Source: an uncultured Massilia sp. (GTDB lineage Bacteria > Pseudomonadota > Gammaproteobacteria > Burkholderiales > Burkholderiaceae_D). Taken from it: a stretch of 64,000 bases of DNA. The notes below the pieces were generated by a model. It saw nothing but the letters and a program-made list of their open reading frames with translations, did no database searches and had not been told where the DNA came from. The translations under genes and the position numbers were made by a program. Shown piece by piece: positions 20,240 to 34,004 of the stretch. Position 1 is the first letter of the stretch, and the number at the start of each line of letters is the position of its first letter. Where the stretch lies: the NCBI GenBank assembly GCA_913778765.1, contig CAJYXO010000025.1, positions 1 through 64,000 on the forward strand, written 5' to 3'.

Positions 20240-21010
20240 ATGTGTCAATTACTTGCCATGAATTGCAATGTCCCCACTGACATTGTCTTCAGCTTCACCG
20301 GGTTCGCCCACCGCGGCGGCCGCACCGATACCCACCACGACGGCTGGGGCATCGCATTCTTCGAGGGCGCCGGCGTGCGCCACTTCGTCGATCACCAGGC
20401 CGCCATCGCGAGCCCGATCGCCGAACTGATCAAGCAGTACCCGATCAAGTCGCTGAACGTCATCGCCCACATCCGCAAGGCCACGCAAGGCCAGGTCGCG
20501 CTCGAGAACTGCCATCCCTTCGTGCGCGAGCTGTGGGGCCGCTATTGGGTGTTCGCCCACAACGGCGACCTCAAGGATTTTCGTCCGACCCTGGACGGCC
20601 CGTTCCGCCCGGTCGGCACTACCGACAGCGAACATGCGTTCTGCTTCCTGCTGCAGCAGCTGCGCGCCCGCTTCGGCAACACCGCGCCCGCCATGCCGGC
20701 CCTGCGCGCCGCAATCGGGGATCTGGTGCGGGTGATCGCGGCCCACGGCACCTTCAACATGATGCTATCCGACGGGACGGCCCTGTTCGCGCATTGCTCG
20801 ACCAAGCTGTGCTACGTGGTGCGCCAATACCCCTTCGACAAGGCCTGCCTGGCCGACGAAGACCTGTCGGTCGATTTTTCCCAGGTGACCACGCCGAACG
20901 ACCGCGTCGCCATCATCGTCACATCGCCGCTGACGACCAACGAAACCTGGCTTGACTTCGCACCCGGCGAGCTGAAAGTCTTCGTCGATGGATGGCCGTT
21001 GCAGGAATGA
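20240..21010 (+). CDS. Class II glutamine amidotransferase
   Basis: MCQLLAMNCNVPTDIVFSFTGFAHRGGRTDTHHDGWGIAFFEG; catalytic Cys2. Confidence 0.92.
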   Translation: MCQLLAMNCNVPTDIVFSFTGFAHRGGRTDTHHDGWGIAFFEGAGVRHFVDHQAAIASPIAELIKQYPIKSLNVIAHIRKATQGQVALENCHPFVRELWGRYWVFAHNGDLKDFRPTLDGPFRPVGTTDSEHAFCFLLQQLRARFGNTAPAMPALRAAIGDLVRVIAAHGTFNMMLSDGTALFAHCSTKLCYVVRQYPFDKACLADEDLSVDFSQVTTPNDRVAIIVTSPLTTNETWLDFAPGELKVFVDGWPLQE

Positions 21011-21124
21011 TTCCGGGATGTGATCAGAATGGAACGTTTTTAGTCGGAAATTAATGCCTAAAAGCCACTAGAACGGCGGAATGCGGTAAAGTAGCCCGGT
21101 GTACAAGCCGCCGACGAGTCCGAC

Positions 21125-22450
21125 ATGACCGATACCCACAGCCAGGAGACCGCCGACCATCCCCTGCGGGTGCGCGACTTCTACCTGGGCCGCCAGCCGG
21201 TACTGGACCGCAACCAGGCCCTGTTCGGCTATGAACTGCTGTTCCGCAGCACCCCGGTCGGCCAGGCCAACATCGGCCAGGGCGCGCCTGCCGCCAGCGC
21301 GCCGGGTTTCAACGCCACCGCCGCCGTCATCGCCCATGCCGCCCAGCTCGGCCTGGCGCGCGCGATCGGCGATGCCCACTGCTTCCTGAACGTCGACGCC
21401 GATGTGCTCGGCAGCGACATCTTCGCCTTCCTGCCGCGCGAGCGCACCGTGCTCGAGATCGCAGCCAGCGTGACGCCCGACGATGCCGTGCTGGCGCGCC
21501 TGGCCGAACTGGCCGGCCATGGTTTCCAGTTCGCGCTGGACGGCATCGGCAGCGGCGCCGAGCGGGAAGCGGCGCGCCTGCAGAAGCTGCTGCCGCTGGC
21601 GCGCTTCGTGAAGCTCGACCTGCGCAGCACGCCGCAGCCGGCCCTGACGGCGCTGGTGGCGCGCCTGCACGGCATGCACAAGACCGTGGTGGCGGACAAG
21701 GTCGAAACCCGCGACGAATTCCAGGCCTGCATGGACCTCGGCATCGACTATTTCCAGGGCTACTACTTTGCCCGCCCGTCGGTGCTGGGCGGGCGCAAAC
21801 TGTCGCCCTCGCAGACCGCCGTGCTGCAGCTGATGAAGCTGGTGACCTCGGACGTCGACAACGCCGACATCGAACGCGCCGTGAAGCGCGACGTCACGGT
21901 GGCGATGAACCTGCTGCGCCTGGTGAACACGCCGGCGGTAGGGGCGGGCAAGCGCATCGACTCCGTGTCCCAGGCACTGCTGGTGCTGGGCCGGCGCCAG
22001 CTGCAGCGCTGGCTGCAGATCATGCTCTACGCCGAGCCGGACACGCAAGGCCACAACCAGACCCCGCTGCTGATGCTGGCCACGACCCGCGGCCGCTTGA
22101 TGGAGCTGCTGGCCCAGCGCCTGCGTCCGGGCCAGCGCTACCTGGCCGATATCGCCTTCACGGTCGGCATCATGTCGCTGATGGACGTCCTGTTCGGCAT
22201 CCCGATGGCCGACATCGTCGAGCAGGTGCCGGTCAGCGACGAGATTTCGAATGCGCTGCTGCGCCGCGGCGGTTTCTTCGGCGAGCTGCTCAAGCTGGCC
22301 GAATGCATCGAGTCGCCCGACAGCGACGACAGCCAGGGCGACGACGTGCTGCCGACCCTGCGCGAGCTGGCGATTTCGGGGGACGACATGGTCGAGCTCG
22401 AGATGGCGGCGTTCCAGTGGAGTGACAGCGTCGTCAGGTACGCGATCTAA
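21125..22450 (+). CDS. EAL and HDOD domain-containing protein (YuxH-type)
   Basis: FYLGRQPVLDRNQALFGYELLFRS N-terminal EAL-like; C-terminal HDOD region. Confidence 0.9.
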   Translation: MTDTHSQETADHPLRVRDFYLGRQPVLDRNQALFGYELLFRSTPVGQANIGQGAPAASAPGFNATAAVIAHAAQLGLARAIGDAHCFLNVDADVLGSDIFAFLPRERTVLEIAASVTPDDAVLARLAELAGHGFQFALDGIGSGAEREAARLQKLLPLARFVKLDLRSTPQPALTALVARLHGMHKTVVADKVETRDEFQACMDLGIDYFQGYYFARPSVLGGRKLSPSQTAVLQLMKLVTSDVDNADIERAVKRDVTVAMNLLRLVNTPAVGAGKRIDSVSQALLVLGRRQLQRWLQIMLYAEPDTQGHNQTPLLMLATTRGRLMELLAQRLRPGQRYLADIAFTVGIMSLMDVLFGIPMADIVEQVPVSDEISNALLRRGGFFGELLKLAECIESPDSDDSQGDDVLPTLRELAISGDDMVELEMAAFQWSDSVVRYAI

Positions 22451-22462
22451 TCGGGAGTCAGT

Positions 22463-23419
22463 ATGTCGCCGGTCCTGCTGAGTGTGAACAATCTGGTCAA
22501 GACTTACGGGACGCGGCGCGCAGTCGACGGCGTCTCCTTCCGCGTGCTGGCCGGCCAGACCGTCGGCCTGCTGGGACCGAACGGCGCCGGCAAGTCGACC
22601 ACGGTCGGCATGCTGTGCGGCCTGCTCGCGCCGGACTCGGGCGAGATCTTCCTGGGCGGCGAGCGCATCATGCCGGGCGCTGCCGCCGTCAAGCGCAAGA
22701 TCGGCGTGGTGCCGCAGGACCTGGCGCTGTACGACGACCTGTCCGCGCTCGAGAACCTCAAGCTGTTCGGCGCGTTGTACGGCCTGCGCGGCAAGCTGCT
22801 GCTCGATCGCATCGAGAAGGTGCTGGGCCAGGTCAACCTGGCCGACCGTGCGCGCGACAAGCCGGCCACCTTTTCCGGCGGGATGAAGCGGCGCCTGAAC
22901 ATCGCCGCGGCCCTGATGCACGACCCCCAGCTCCTGATCCTGGACGAGCCCACCGTCGGCGTCGATCCGCAGAGCCGCAACGCCATCTTCGACACCCTCG
23001 AGTCGCTGCAGGCGCAGGGCAAGGCCCTGATCTACACCAGCCACTACATGGAAGAAGTGGAGAGGCTGGCCGACCACATCGTCATCATCGACCACGGCAA
23101 GGTGCTGGCCGACGAAAGCCCGGCCTCGCTGCACAGCCGCCTGGCGGCCCAGGCCGCGCTGCGCGTCGAGCTGGCAGAGCCGGCGCATGCCTCGCTGCTG
23201 GACGGCCTGCGTGCGCATCGCGGCGTCATTTCATTGAGCTGCAACGAGCTGACTGCCAACGGCAGCGCCCTCGACATCGGCCTGGCGCAGGCGGCCGACG
23301 CCTTGCCCGTGATGGGCTGGCTGCAGCAGGCCGGCTGCCGGCCGCTGCACTTCGCCACCGCACGCACCAGCCTGGAAGACATCTTCCTGTCCCTGACCGG
23401 CCGCACCCTGCGCGATTAA
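22463..23419 (+). CDS. ABC transporter ATP-binding protein
   Basis: Walker [10 protein letters not shown], signature FSGGMKRRL, Walker B LLILDEPTVG. Confidence 0.94.
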   Translation: MSPVLLSVNNLVKTYGTRRAVDGVSFRVLAGQTVGLLGPNGAGKSTTVGMLCGLLAPDSGEIFLGGERIMPGAAAVKRKIGVVPQDLALYDDLSALENLKLFGALYGLRGKLLLDRIEKVLGQVNLADRARDKPATFSGGMKRRLNIAAALMHDPQLLILDEPTVGVDPQSRNAIFDTLESLQAQGKALIYTSHYMEEVERLADHIVIIDHGKVLADESPASLHSRLAAQAALRVELAEPAHASLLDGLRAHRGVISLSCNELTANGSALDIGLAQAADALPVMGWLQQAGCRPLHFATARTSLEDIFLSLTGRTLRD

Positions 23420-23449
23420 CCAAGCTGAACCAAGCTGAACCGAGCTGCC

Positions 23450-24724
23450 ATGACTGCCTTCCTAGCCCTGGTCCGCAAGGACCTCATCCTGTTCCTGTCC
23501 GACCGCCGCGCGCTCATCATGACCCTGGTGCTGCCGATCGTGATCGCGGCCTTCTTCGGTTCCCTGTTCGGCGGCGGTTCCAGGACCAGCGCGATCGAAG
23601 TCGCGCTGGTGCAGCAGGACGCCAGCGAGATCGGCAACCGGATCGCCGCCGGCCTGCAGGCCGATCCGAATTTGCGCATCACGCCGATGTCCTTGCCCGA
23701 CGCCGAGCAGGCGGTGCGCAAGGGCGCGCAGAAGGTGGCGATCGTGCTGCCGGCCGGCTTTGGCGAAGCGGCAGGCAGCGCCTTGTTCGGCAGCGGCAAG
23801 AAGCCCGAGATCCCGCTGCTCTACGACCCCTCGCAGCCGGCCGTGCTGGGCATGGTGAAGGGCATGCTGACCCAGCAGGTGATGTCGACGGTGAGCGCCG
23901 AGATGTTCGGCGGGAAGATGGGGCAGGACCTCACTGAGCGCAGCATGCGGCAACTCGACGAGCAGGCCAGGACCGATCCGGCCAGCGGTGCGCTGCGCGA
24001 CATGCTGGCCAGCGTGCGGAAGTACCAGGCGCTCCCGCAGAAGGACGGCGCCGCGGCCGGTCCCTCGAAGGGCCTGAGCATGCCTTTCACCACGGCCGAC
24101 AAACAGCTCAGCAGCGGCATCGCGGAGCAGGGCTACAACGCGTATGCGCACTCGTTCGCCGGCATGGGCGTGCAGTTCATCCTGTTCATGGGCATCGACA
24201 TGGGCATCGCCGTCCTGCTGGCGCAGCGCAGCGGCGTCTGGAACCGCCTGCTGGCCGCGCCGGTGGGCCTGACCCGGATCCTGCTGGCGCGCGCCGTTTC
24301 CGGCGCCGTCATCGCGTTTTCCCTGCTGTGCATCGTGTTCGCGGTGGCGGTGGCGGTGTTCGACGTGCACATCGCCAGCGTGCCGGGTTTCCTCGGCATG
24401 GCATTCTGCTTTGCCGTGCTGACCGCCACGCTCGGCCTGGTGATCGCGGCCTTCGGCAAGACCCCCGAAGCGGCGCGCCGCATCGCGATGTTCGCGGTGC
24501 TGGTGATGGTGATGCTGGGCGGCGCCTGGCTGCCGTCCTTCCTGTTCCCGGAATGGATGCAGAAGCTGACCATGGCGGTGCCGACGCGCTGGGCCGTGGA
24601 CGGCCTGGACGCCGTCACCTGGCGCGGCATGGATGCGCTGGCGGTGATGCCGGCGATGGGGGTGCTGCTGGGGTTTGCCTTGCTGTTTGGACTGCTGGCG
24701 GTGTGGAAGTTCAAGCGTTCGTGA
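23450..24724 (+). CDS. ABC-2 type transporter permease
   Basis: Multiple TM segments, ABC-2 permease-like sequence, directly downstream of ATPase. Confidence 0.92.
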   Translation: MTAFLALVRKDLILFLSDRRALIMTLVLPIVIAAFFGSLFGGGSRTSAIEVALVQQDASEIGNRIAAGLQADPNLRITPMSLPDAEQAVRKGAQKVAIVLPAGFGEAAGSALFGSGKKPEIPLLYDPSQPAVLGMVKGMLTQQVMSTVSAEMFGGKMGQDLTERSMRQLDEQARTDPASGALRDMLASVRKYQALPQKDGAAAGPSKGLSMPFTTADKQLSSGIAEQGYNAYAHSFAGMGVQFILFMGIDMGIAVLLAQRSGVWNRLLAAPVGLTRILLARAVSGAVIAFSLLCIVFAVAVAVFDVHIASVPGFLGMAFCFAVLTATLGLVIAAFGKTPEAARRIAMFAVLVMVMLGGAWLPSFLFPEWMQKLTMAVPTRWAVDGLDAVTWRGMDALAVMPAMGVLLGFALLFGLLAVWKFKRS

Positions 24725-24755
24725 CGCGTGGGCACCCCGTGCCCACGTCACATCG

Positions 24756-28523
<3,768 letters not shown>

Positions 28524-28842
28524 CGTGATTTTCCGGGGCGGGTCTGGTGAGGCGGGTCTGAAATTATACCTTCACTAGCAGAGTTTGTTCCGATGTCAAG
28601 CGCCGTTTGCCAAAAGTGTCAAGCGGACCGCGAAAAAATCGCGAGCTGTAAAGACGTTTGTAACGTTATGTATCAAAAGCCGCATTGTTACAGTGTGATA
28701 CAAAACGGCCCTTATTAGCAATTTCCCGGATACATACAGAGACGACAATTAAATTCATGGAACCGCCGCTGGCGCGGTGCCTAGTCCAAGTCGAACGGAA
28801 TGCGCGGACCCGTCGTCCGCCGCCTCAATGGGAAGAATTGTA

Positions 28843-29073
28843 ATGAACAAAGAATACGTGCCTGAATGGGACCAGCCGGCAACCCGCACTGAAGAAAGCA
28901 CTGCCAACAAGACCGCCGTCACCGGCGTAAAGCAGATCGTGACGATCCGCCTGGACGTCGACATGCTGGAATGGTTCAAGTCGGCAGGTCCGGGCTACCA
29001 GACCCGTATCAACCAGGTACTGCGCGAATACATGGAAGCCAATCGCGTGCGTGCTCAAGTCGAGCAGCACTAA
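28843..29073 (+). CDS. BrnA-like antitoxin / ribbon-helix-helix-like small protein (no adjacent toxin)
   Basis: QIVTIRLDVDMLEWFKSAGPGYQTRINQVLREYM resembles BrnA C-terminal RHH region; preceded by GGGAAGAATTGTA. Confidence 0.65.
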   Translation: MNKEYVPEWDQPATRTEESTANKTAVTGVKQIVTIRLDVDMLEWFKSAGPGYQTRINQVLREYMEANRVRAQVEQH

Positions 29074-29076
29074 GCG

Positions 29077-29107
29077 ATAAAAAAAGGGGGCGTCGGCCCC
29101 CTTTGTC
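29077..29107 (+). terminator. Rho-independent terminator (possibly bidirectional)
   Basis: aaaaaaaGGGGGcgtcggCCCCCtttgtcgttt hairpin. Confidence 0.8.
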
Positions 29108-29120
29108 GTTTATCTCAGTT

Positions 29121-30080
29121 TTATTCGAACGACACCCCGTCGAGCGAAAATCCCTTCAGGAATTCCCCCGCCGCCAGGCGCTTGCCGCCCGGTTTCTGCA
29201 GTTCCGTCAGGCGCAACGCGCCTTCCCCGCAAGCCACCACGATCCCCTGGGCATCCGCCGACAGCACCTGGCCGGGCCGACCCTTGCCATCCATCGCCTG
29301 CGCCTGCCAGATCTTCACGGCCACGCCGCCCGCCTGGACGTTCGCGCCCGGGAAGGGATTGAAAGCCCGCACCTTGCGCGCCAGCTCCAGGGCAGGGCGG
29401 TGCAGGTCCAGCTTTGCCTCTTCCTTGCTGATCTTGGCGGCATAGGTCACGCCTTGTTCCGGCTGCGGCTCGGCAGGCAGGCCGCCCGCCGCCATCCTGT
29501 TCAGGGCCTCGACGATCATGCGGCCGCCCATTTCCGCCAGCTTGTCGTGCAGGCTGCCGGTGGTGTCGCTGTCGAGGATGGGCAGGCTTTCCATCAGCAG
29601 CATCGGGCCGGTGTCCAGGCCTTCTTCCATTTCCATGATGGTCACGCCGGTGTCAGGATCGCCGGACTCGATCGCACGGTGGATCGGCGCGGCGCCGCGC
29701 CAGCGCGGCAGCAGCGAGCCGTGGATATTGATGCAGGGCTTGATGTCCAGCGTCGAGCGCGGCAGGATCAGGCCGTAGGCCGCGACCACCATCACGTCGT
29801 AGTCGAGGGCCAGCAGGCGTTCGTGGGCCGCCTTGGCTTCCGCGGCGCGCTGCGGATCCTTCGCATCCATGCGCAGCGAGAGCGGCTGCAGCACCTCGAT
29901 GCCGTGCGCGACCGCCACCTGTTTCACGCTCGATGCCTGCAGTTGCATGCCGCGCCCGGCCGGACGGTCGGGCTGGGTCAGCACCAGCGGCACCGCGAAA
30001 TCGGCGTCGAGCAGGGCGCGCAGGGCAACCGCGGCAAACTCGGGCGTGCCGGCGAAGACGACCTTCATCGGCGCCGCCAT
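29121..30080 (-). CDS. fmt: Methionyl-tRNA formyltransferase
   Basis: [41 protein letters not shown]; start could be 30068 (Met5). Confidence 0.96.
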   Translation of the reverse strand: MAAPMKVVFAGTPEFAAVALRALLDADFAVPLVLTQPDRPAGRGMQLQASSVKQVAVAHGIEVLQPLSLRMDAKDPQRAAEAKAAHERLLALDYDVMVVAAYGLILPRSTLDIKPCINIHGSLLPRWRGAAPIHRAIESGDPDTGVTIMEMEEGLDTGPMLLMESLPILDSDTTGSLHDKLAEMGGRMIVEALNRMAAGGLPAEPQPEQGVTYAAKISKEEAKLDLHRPALELARKVRAFNPFPGANVQAGGVAVKIWQAQAMDGKGRPGQVLSADAQGIVVACGEGALRLTELQKPGGKRLAAGEFLKGFSLDGVSFE

Positions 30081-30616
30081 CAACGACGGCCGGCGGCGCG
30101 GGGCCCGCTGTTCTGCTGGGCGCGCTCTTCTTTCATGAGCTTGGTCTTGATGCGGTTGCGCTTGAGCGGCGACAGGTATTCGACGAAGACCTTGCCCATC
30201 AGGTGGTCCATCTCGTGCTGGATGCAGACCGCCAGCAGGCCGTCGCATTCCATCTCGAAGGGTTTGTTGTGCTGGTCGACGGCCTTCACCTTGACGCGCG
30301 CCGGACGCTCGACGCCGTCGTAGATGCCGGGCACCGACAGGCAGCCTTCGTCATAGACTTGCTTTTCCGGGCTGGCCCAGGTGATTTCCGGGTTGACGAA
30401 CACGAGCAGGTCATCATGGGTCTCCGAGACGTCGATGACGACCACGCGTTCGTGCACGTCGACCTGGCTCGCGGCCAGGCCCACGCCGGGGGCGTCGTAC
30501 ATGGTCTCGGCCATGTCCGCGACCAGTTTTTCCAGGCGCTCATTGAATTCGGTGACCGGTTTGGCCACCTTGTGCAGGCGCGGGTCGGGATAGCGGAGGA
30601 TGTTCAGTAAGGCCAT
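30080..30616 (-). CDS. def: Peptide deformylase
   Basis: [26 protein letters not shown] motifs. Confidence 0.97.
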   Translation of the reverse strand: MALLNILRYPDPRLHKVAKPVTEFNERLEKLVADMAETMYDAPGVGLAASQVDVHERVVVIDVSETHDDLLVFVNPEITWASPEKQVYDEGCLSVPGIYDGVERPARVKVKAVDQHNKPFEMECDGLLAVCIQHEMDHLMGKVFVEYLSPLKRNRIKTKLMKEERAQQNSGPRAAGRR

Positions 30617-30852
30617 GGCTTCGTATTGATTCGGTCAGTGATGCGTAGATGGGGTGTCCGTCTTATCCGTTCAAGCGCGGTACAATAGTTTCCGCACAGA
30701 CATAAAAGCAACACGTCGTGCCTGGGGCAGGACGTGCTTGTCTTGCTAGTTCATGGATTTGTGGGCAGAATTTGATTCAGTTCGGCAACCCTTCGATCCG
30801 GCGTGCGGTCAGGGAGGTTTCCGTGTTCAATGCCGCACTTTACGGACTCTTA

Positions 30853-31986
30853 ATGAAAAATTTTAGCACAGGCGCCGCCCGGTCGCTCGCGGTCCGCACC
30901 GCCATCGCCGCCCTGGGCGCTCTCGTCCTGGCCGCGCCTGGCCAGGCTGCCCCGGCCGCGGCCGGTCCTCACTGCGCTTTCCGTCCGAACGCCCCCGACC
31001 AGCATCTCGTCGTCAAGCGCGACACGCTCTGGGATATTTCCGGCAAGTTCCTCGAGCATCCCTGGTGCTGGCCCGAGGTCTGGGGCATGAACCGCGACGA
31101 GATCCGCAACCCGCACTGGATCTATCCCGGCCAGATCATCTATTTCGACCGCGCCCACGGCCGCCTGACGCTCACCAAGCCGGGCAGCGCCGACAGCGAG
31201 GCCGGCCTGCCGCCGGTCACGAAGCTGTCGCCCCAGGTGCGCACCGAGGCGCTGGCCGGCGACGCCATCGCCTCGATCCCGTCCAGCGTGATCGAACCCT
31301 TCCTGACCCAGCCGCTGGTGGTCGAGCCGGGCGAGCTGGATGCGGCGCCGCGCATCGCCGCCACCCCGGAAACCCGGGTCTGGCTGGGCGAAGGCGACCG
31401 CATCTACGTGCGCGGTCCGCTGAACGGCGCCACCAATTTCCAGGTCTTCCGGCCCGGCAAACCGCTGATCGACCCGGATACCGGCAAGGTCGTCGCCTAC
31501 GAGGCCGCCTATGTCGGCGCCGCCAGGCTGGTGCAGGAAGCGAAACCGGGCGTCGACGTCCACACCTTCACGGTTACCCGTTCGGTGCAGGAAATGGGCG
31601 TCGGCGACCGCCTGATGCCGACCCCGCCGATGCCGCTGCGGAATTACGTGCCGCATGCGCCGGCCCAGCCGGTCTCGGCCCGCGTGATGGCCATGTCCAC
31701 CGAATCGAATTATGCGGCCCAGAGCCAGGTCGTGACTGTCAACCGGGGCGCACTTGACGGACTCGATGTCGGCTCCGTGCTGCAGCTCTATCATCTCGGG
31801 AAGACGATCCAGGACCCGGGCGGCCGCAAAGGCATCTTCGGCATCGGCGCGTCGAAGATGCGGATGCCGGACGAGCAGTTTGGCGAATTGTTCATTTTCC
31901 GGGTGTTCGGCCATGTTTCGTATGGACTGGTCATGCAAGTGACGTTGCCGGTGGAGATAGGCGACGTGGCGAAATCACCGGAGTAA
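30853..31986 (+). CDS. LysM peptidoglycan-binding domain-containing protein
   Basis: Signal peptide, HLVVKRDTLWDISGKFLEHPWCWPEVWGMN...IYPGQIIYF LysM; divergent from def, upstream of dprA. Confidence 0.9.
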   Translation: MKNFSTGAARSLAVRTAIAALGALVLAAPGQAAPAAAGPHCAFRPNAPDQHLVVKRDTLWDISGKFLEHPWCWPEVWGMNRDEIRNPHWIYPGQIIYFDRAHGRLTLTKPGSADSEAGLPPVTKLSPQVRTEALAGDAIASIPSSVIEPFLTQPLVVEPGELDAAPRIAATPETRVWLGEGDRIYVRGPLNGATNFQVFRPGKPLIDPDTGKVVAYEAAYVGAARLVQEAKPGVDVHTFTVTRSVQEMGVGDRLMPTPPMPLRNYVPHAPAQPVSARVMAMSTESNYAAQSQVVTVNRGALDGLDVGSVLQLYHLGKTIQDPGGRKGIFGIGASKMRMPDEQFGELFIFRVFGHVSYGLVMQVTLPVEIGDVAKSPE

Positions 31987-31993
31987 TCCCGCC

Positions 31994-33148
31994 GTGCAGG
32001 ACACGGACTTCCACCCCAAAGCGGCCGCTGCGTTTTTGAGCGATGCCAGGCTCGCGGCCTGGCTGCGCCTCGAGCGCGCGAGCGGCATCGGTCGGCGCAC
32101 CGGCCGCAAGCTGCTGCAAGCCTTCGGCGGCATCGACGCCATCTTCGAGGCCGGCTTCGACGCGCTCGCCGCCCACGTCGGCCAGGCCCAGGCCCGCGCC
32201 CTGTGCGCCCCGGCCTCGAGCGAGACACGGAGCCTGATCGAGGCCACCTTGCGCTGGCGCGAGCGGCCCGGCCACCGCGTGCTGGCGCTGGGCGAGCCCG
32301 GCTACCCCGAACTGCTCGCCAACATTCCCGATCCGCCCTTGCTGCTCTATATAAAAGGGCATGTGGAATTGCTGGCGGCGCCGGTGCTGGCCATGGTCGG
32401 CAGCCGCAATGCCAGCCTGCAGGGGCGGACCAATGCGCTGGCCTTTGCCGAAAGCCTCTCGGCTGCCGGCCTGTGCATCGTCTCCGGCCTGGCGCTGGGC
32501 ATCGATGCCGCTGCACATGAAGGTGCTTTGCGCGGGATCGGGTCGACGGTGGCCGTGATCGGCACCGGGCCCGACCTGGTCTATCCGGCGCGCAACCGCG
32601 CCCTGTGCGAGCGCATCGCCGTGGACGGCTGCATCGTCAGCGAATACCCGGTCGGCACGCCCCCACTGCCGGGCAATTTTCCAAAGCGCAACCGGGTCAT
32701 CAGCGGACTGGCGGCCGGCGTGCTGGTGGTCGAGGCGGCGGCCCAGTCCGGCTCGCTGATCACGGCGCGCCAGGCGGCCGAGCAGGGCCGGGAGGTGTTC
32801 GCGATTCCCGGCTCGATCCACGCGTCGCTGGCCAAGGGCTGTCACATCCTGATCCGCGAGGGCGCCAAGCTGGTCGACACCGCCGCCGACGTGCTGGAAG
32901 CGATGGCCTGGTCGCCGCTGGTGCGGAGCGCATCCGGCACGGCGCCGGCGCGGGCGCCCGTCGAGTCGATTCCCGACGGCAGCGCGGCGCTGCTGGGCGC
33001 GCTCGGCCACGATCCGGTCGAGCCCGATACTTTGCTGGCAACGCTGGGCATGAGCCCCGCATTATTGAGCAGCCAACTGCTGGCGCTCGAGCTGGCCGGA
33101 CTGCTGGAACGCCAGCCTGGTGGCAGGGTGCAAAGAGTGGTGAAGTGA
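31994..33148 (+). CDS. dprA: DNA-processing protein DprA
   Basis: AMVGSRNAS, GLALGIDAAAHEGAL, FPKRNRVISGLA. Confidence 0.95.
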   Translation: MQDTDFHPKAAAAFLSDARLAAWLRLERASGIGRRTGRKLLQAFGGIDAIFEAGFDALAAHVGQAQARALCAPASSETRSLIEATLRWRERPGHRVLALGEPGYPELLANIPDPPLLLYIKGHVELLAAPVLAMVGSRNASLQGRTNALAFAESLSAAGLCIVSGLALGIDAAAHEGALRGIGSTVAVIGTGPDLVYPARNRALCERIAVDGCIVSEYPVGTPPLPGNFPKRNRVISGLAAGVLVVEAAAQSGSLITARQAAEQGREVFAIPGSIHASLAKGCHILIREGAKLVDTAADVLEAMAWSPLVRSASGTAPARAPVESIPDGSAALLGALGHDPVEPDTLLATLGMSPALLSSQLLALELAGLLERQPGGRVQRVVK

Positions 33149-33255
33149 GTAGAGAAGCGAATAAGGCCGATAAACAACGGTGATGTTTCTGGAGGGCAGT
33201 CGACCTTGTGACGCACTTGTGCCGGGGCGAACTTAGCTGCTACAGTAGCGTCACC

Positions 33256-33726
33256 ATGTTCGACATCCTAGTCTACCTCTACGAGACGTACTACCGTCCC
33301 GATGCCTGTCCCGAGCCGGAAGCGCTTGCCCGCAAGCTCTCCGCCGTCGGTTTTGACGATGTCGAGATTTCCGAGGCACTGGACTGGTTGAACGGCCTGA
33401 CCGAAATGGCCGGCACCACCAATCCCGCCCTTGAATCCAGCGGCACCCGTTTCTATATTTCGCAGGAAACCGACACCCTCGGCACGGCCGCCGTCGGCTT
33501 CATCCAGTTCCTCGAACTGGCCGGCCTGCTCACCGCCTCGCAGCGCGAAATCGTCATCGAACGCGCATTGGCGCTGGACGAATCGCCGGTCACGCTGGGC
33601 AAGCTGAAAATCATCGTCCTGATGCTGCTGTGGAGCCAGGGCAAGGAGCCGGACGCGCTCATGTTCGACGACCTGTTCGGGGCGGAGGACGACGATGAGG
33701 ATGCGGAACCGCGACTTCTGCACTGA
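33256..33726 (+). CDS. smg: DUF494 family protein Smg
   Basis: [33 protein letters not shown] typical Smg; synteny dprA-smg-topB. Confidence 0.92.
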   Translation: MFDILVYLYETYYRPDACPEPEALARKLSAVGFDDVEISEALDWLNGLTEMAGTTNPALESSGTRFYISQETDTLGTAAVGFIQFLELAGLLTASQREIVIERALALDESPVTLGKLKIIVLMLLWSQGKEPDALMFDDLFGAEDDDEDAEPRLLH

Positions 33727-33747
33727 GATTTCACAAATGTAATGACG

Positions 33748-33777
33748 AAAACGGCGCTGCGGCGCCGTTTTTTCTTG
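33748..33777 (+). terminator. Rho-independent terminator after smg
   Basis: aacGGCGCtgcGGCGCCgttttttc hairpin followed by T run. Confidence 0.75.
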
Positions 33778-34004
33778 CATTGAGGCAAGATCCAGCGTAT
33801 TTTCGCTCTGCAACCAAGGGGCATGCACGAGGCACAGTCCACTTGCGGAGTGCGCGGCAACCCGCTTATCATTTGCCGCACATCGGTAATTGTTACCAAT
33901 AAGCTATCAACGGGCCGGGATGCGGCGGGAACCGATCCGGGTCCGTGTGGCCGCCGTCATGTATGATGCGCGAGCCGCGACCATCGAACACATAGAGAAA
34001 CCAT

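Noticed and set aside
28563-28599. TTGACA...TATAAT promoter for metH
   Set aside because: The two boxes are separated by 25 nt, too far for a standard sigma70 promoter
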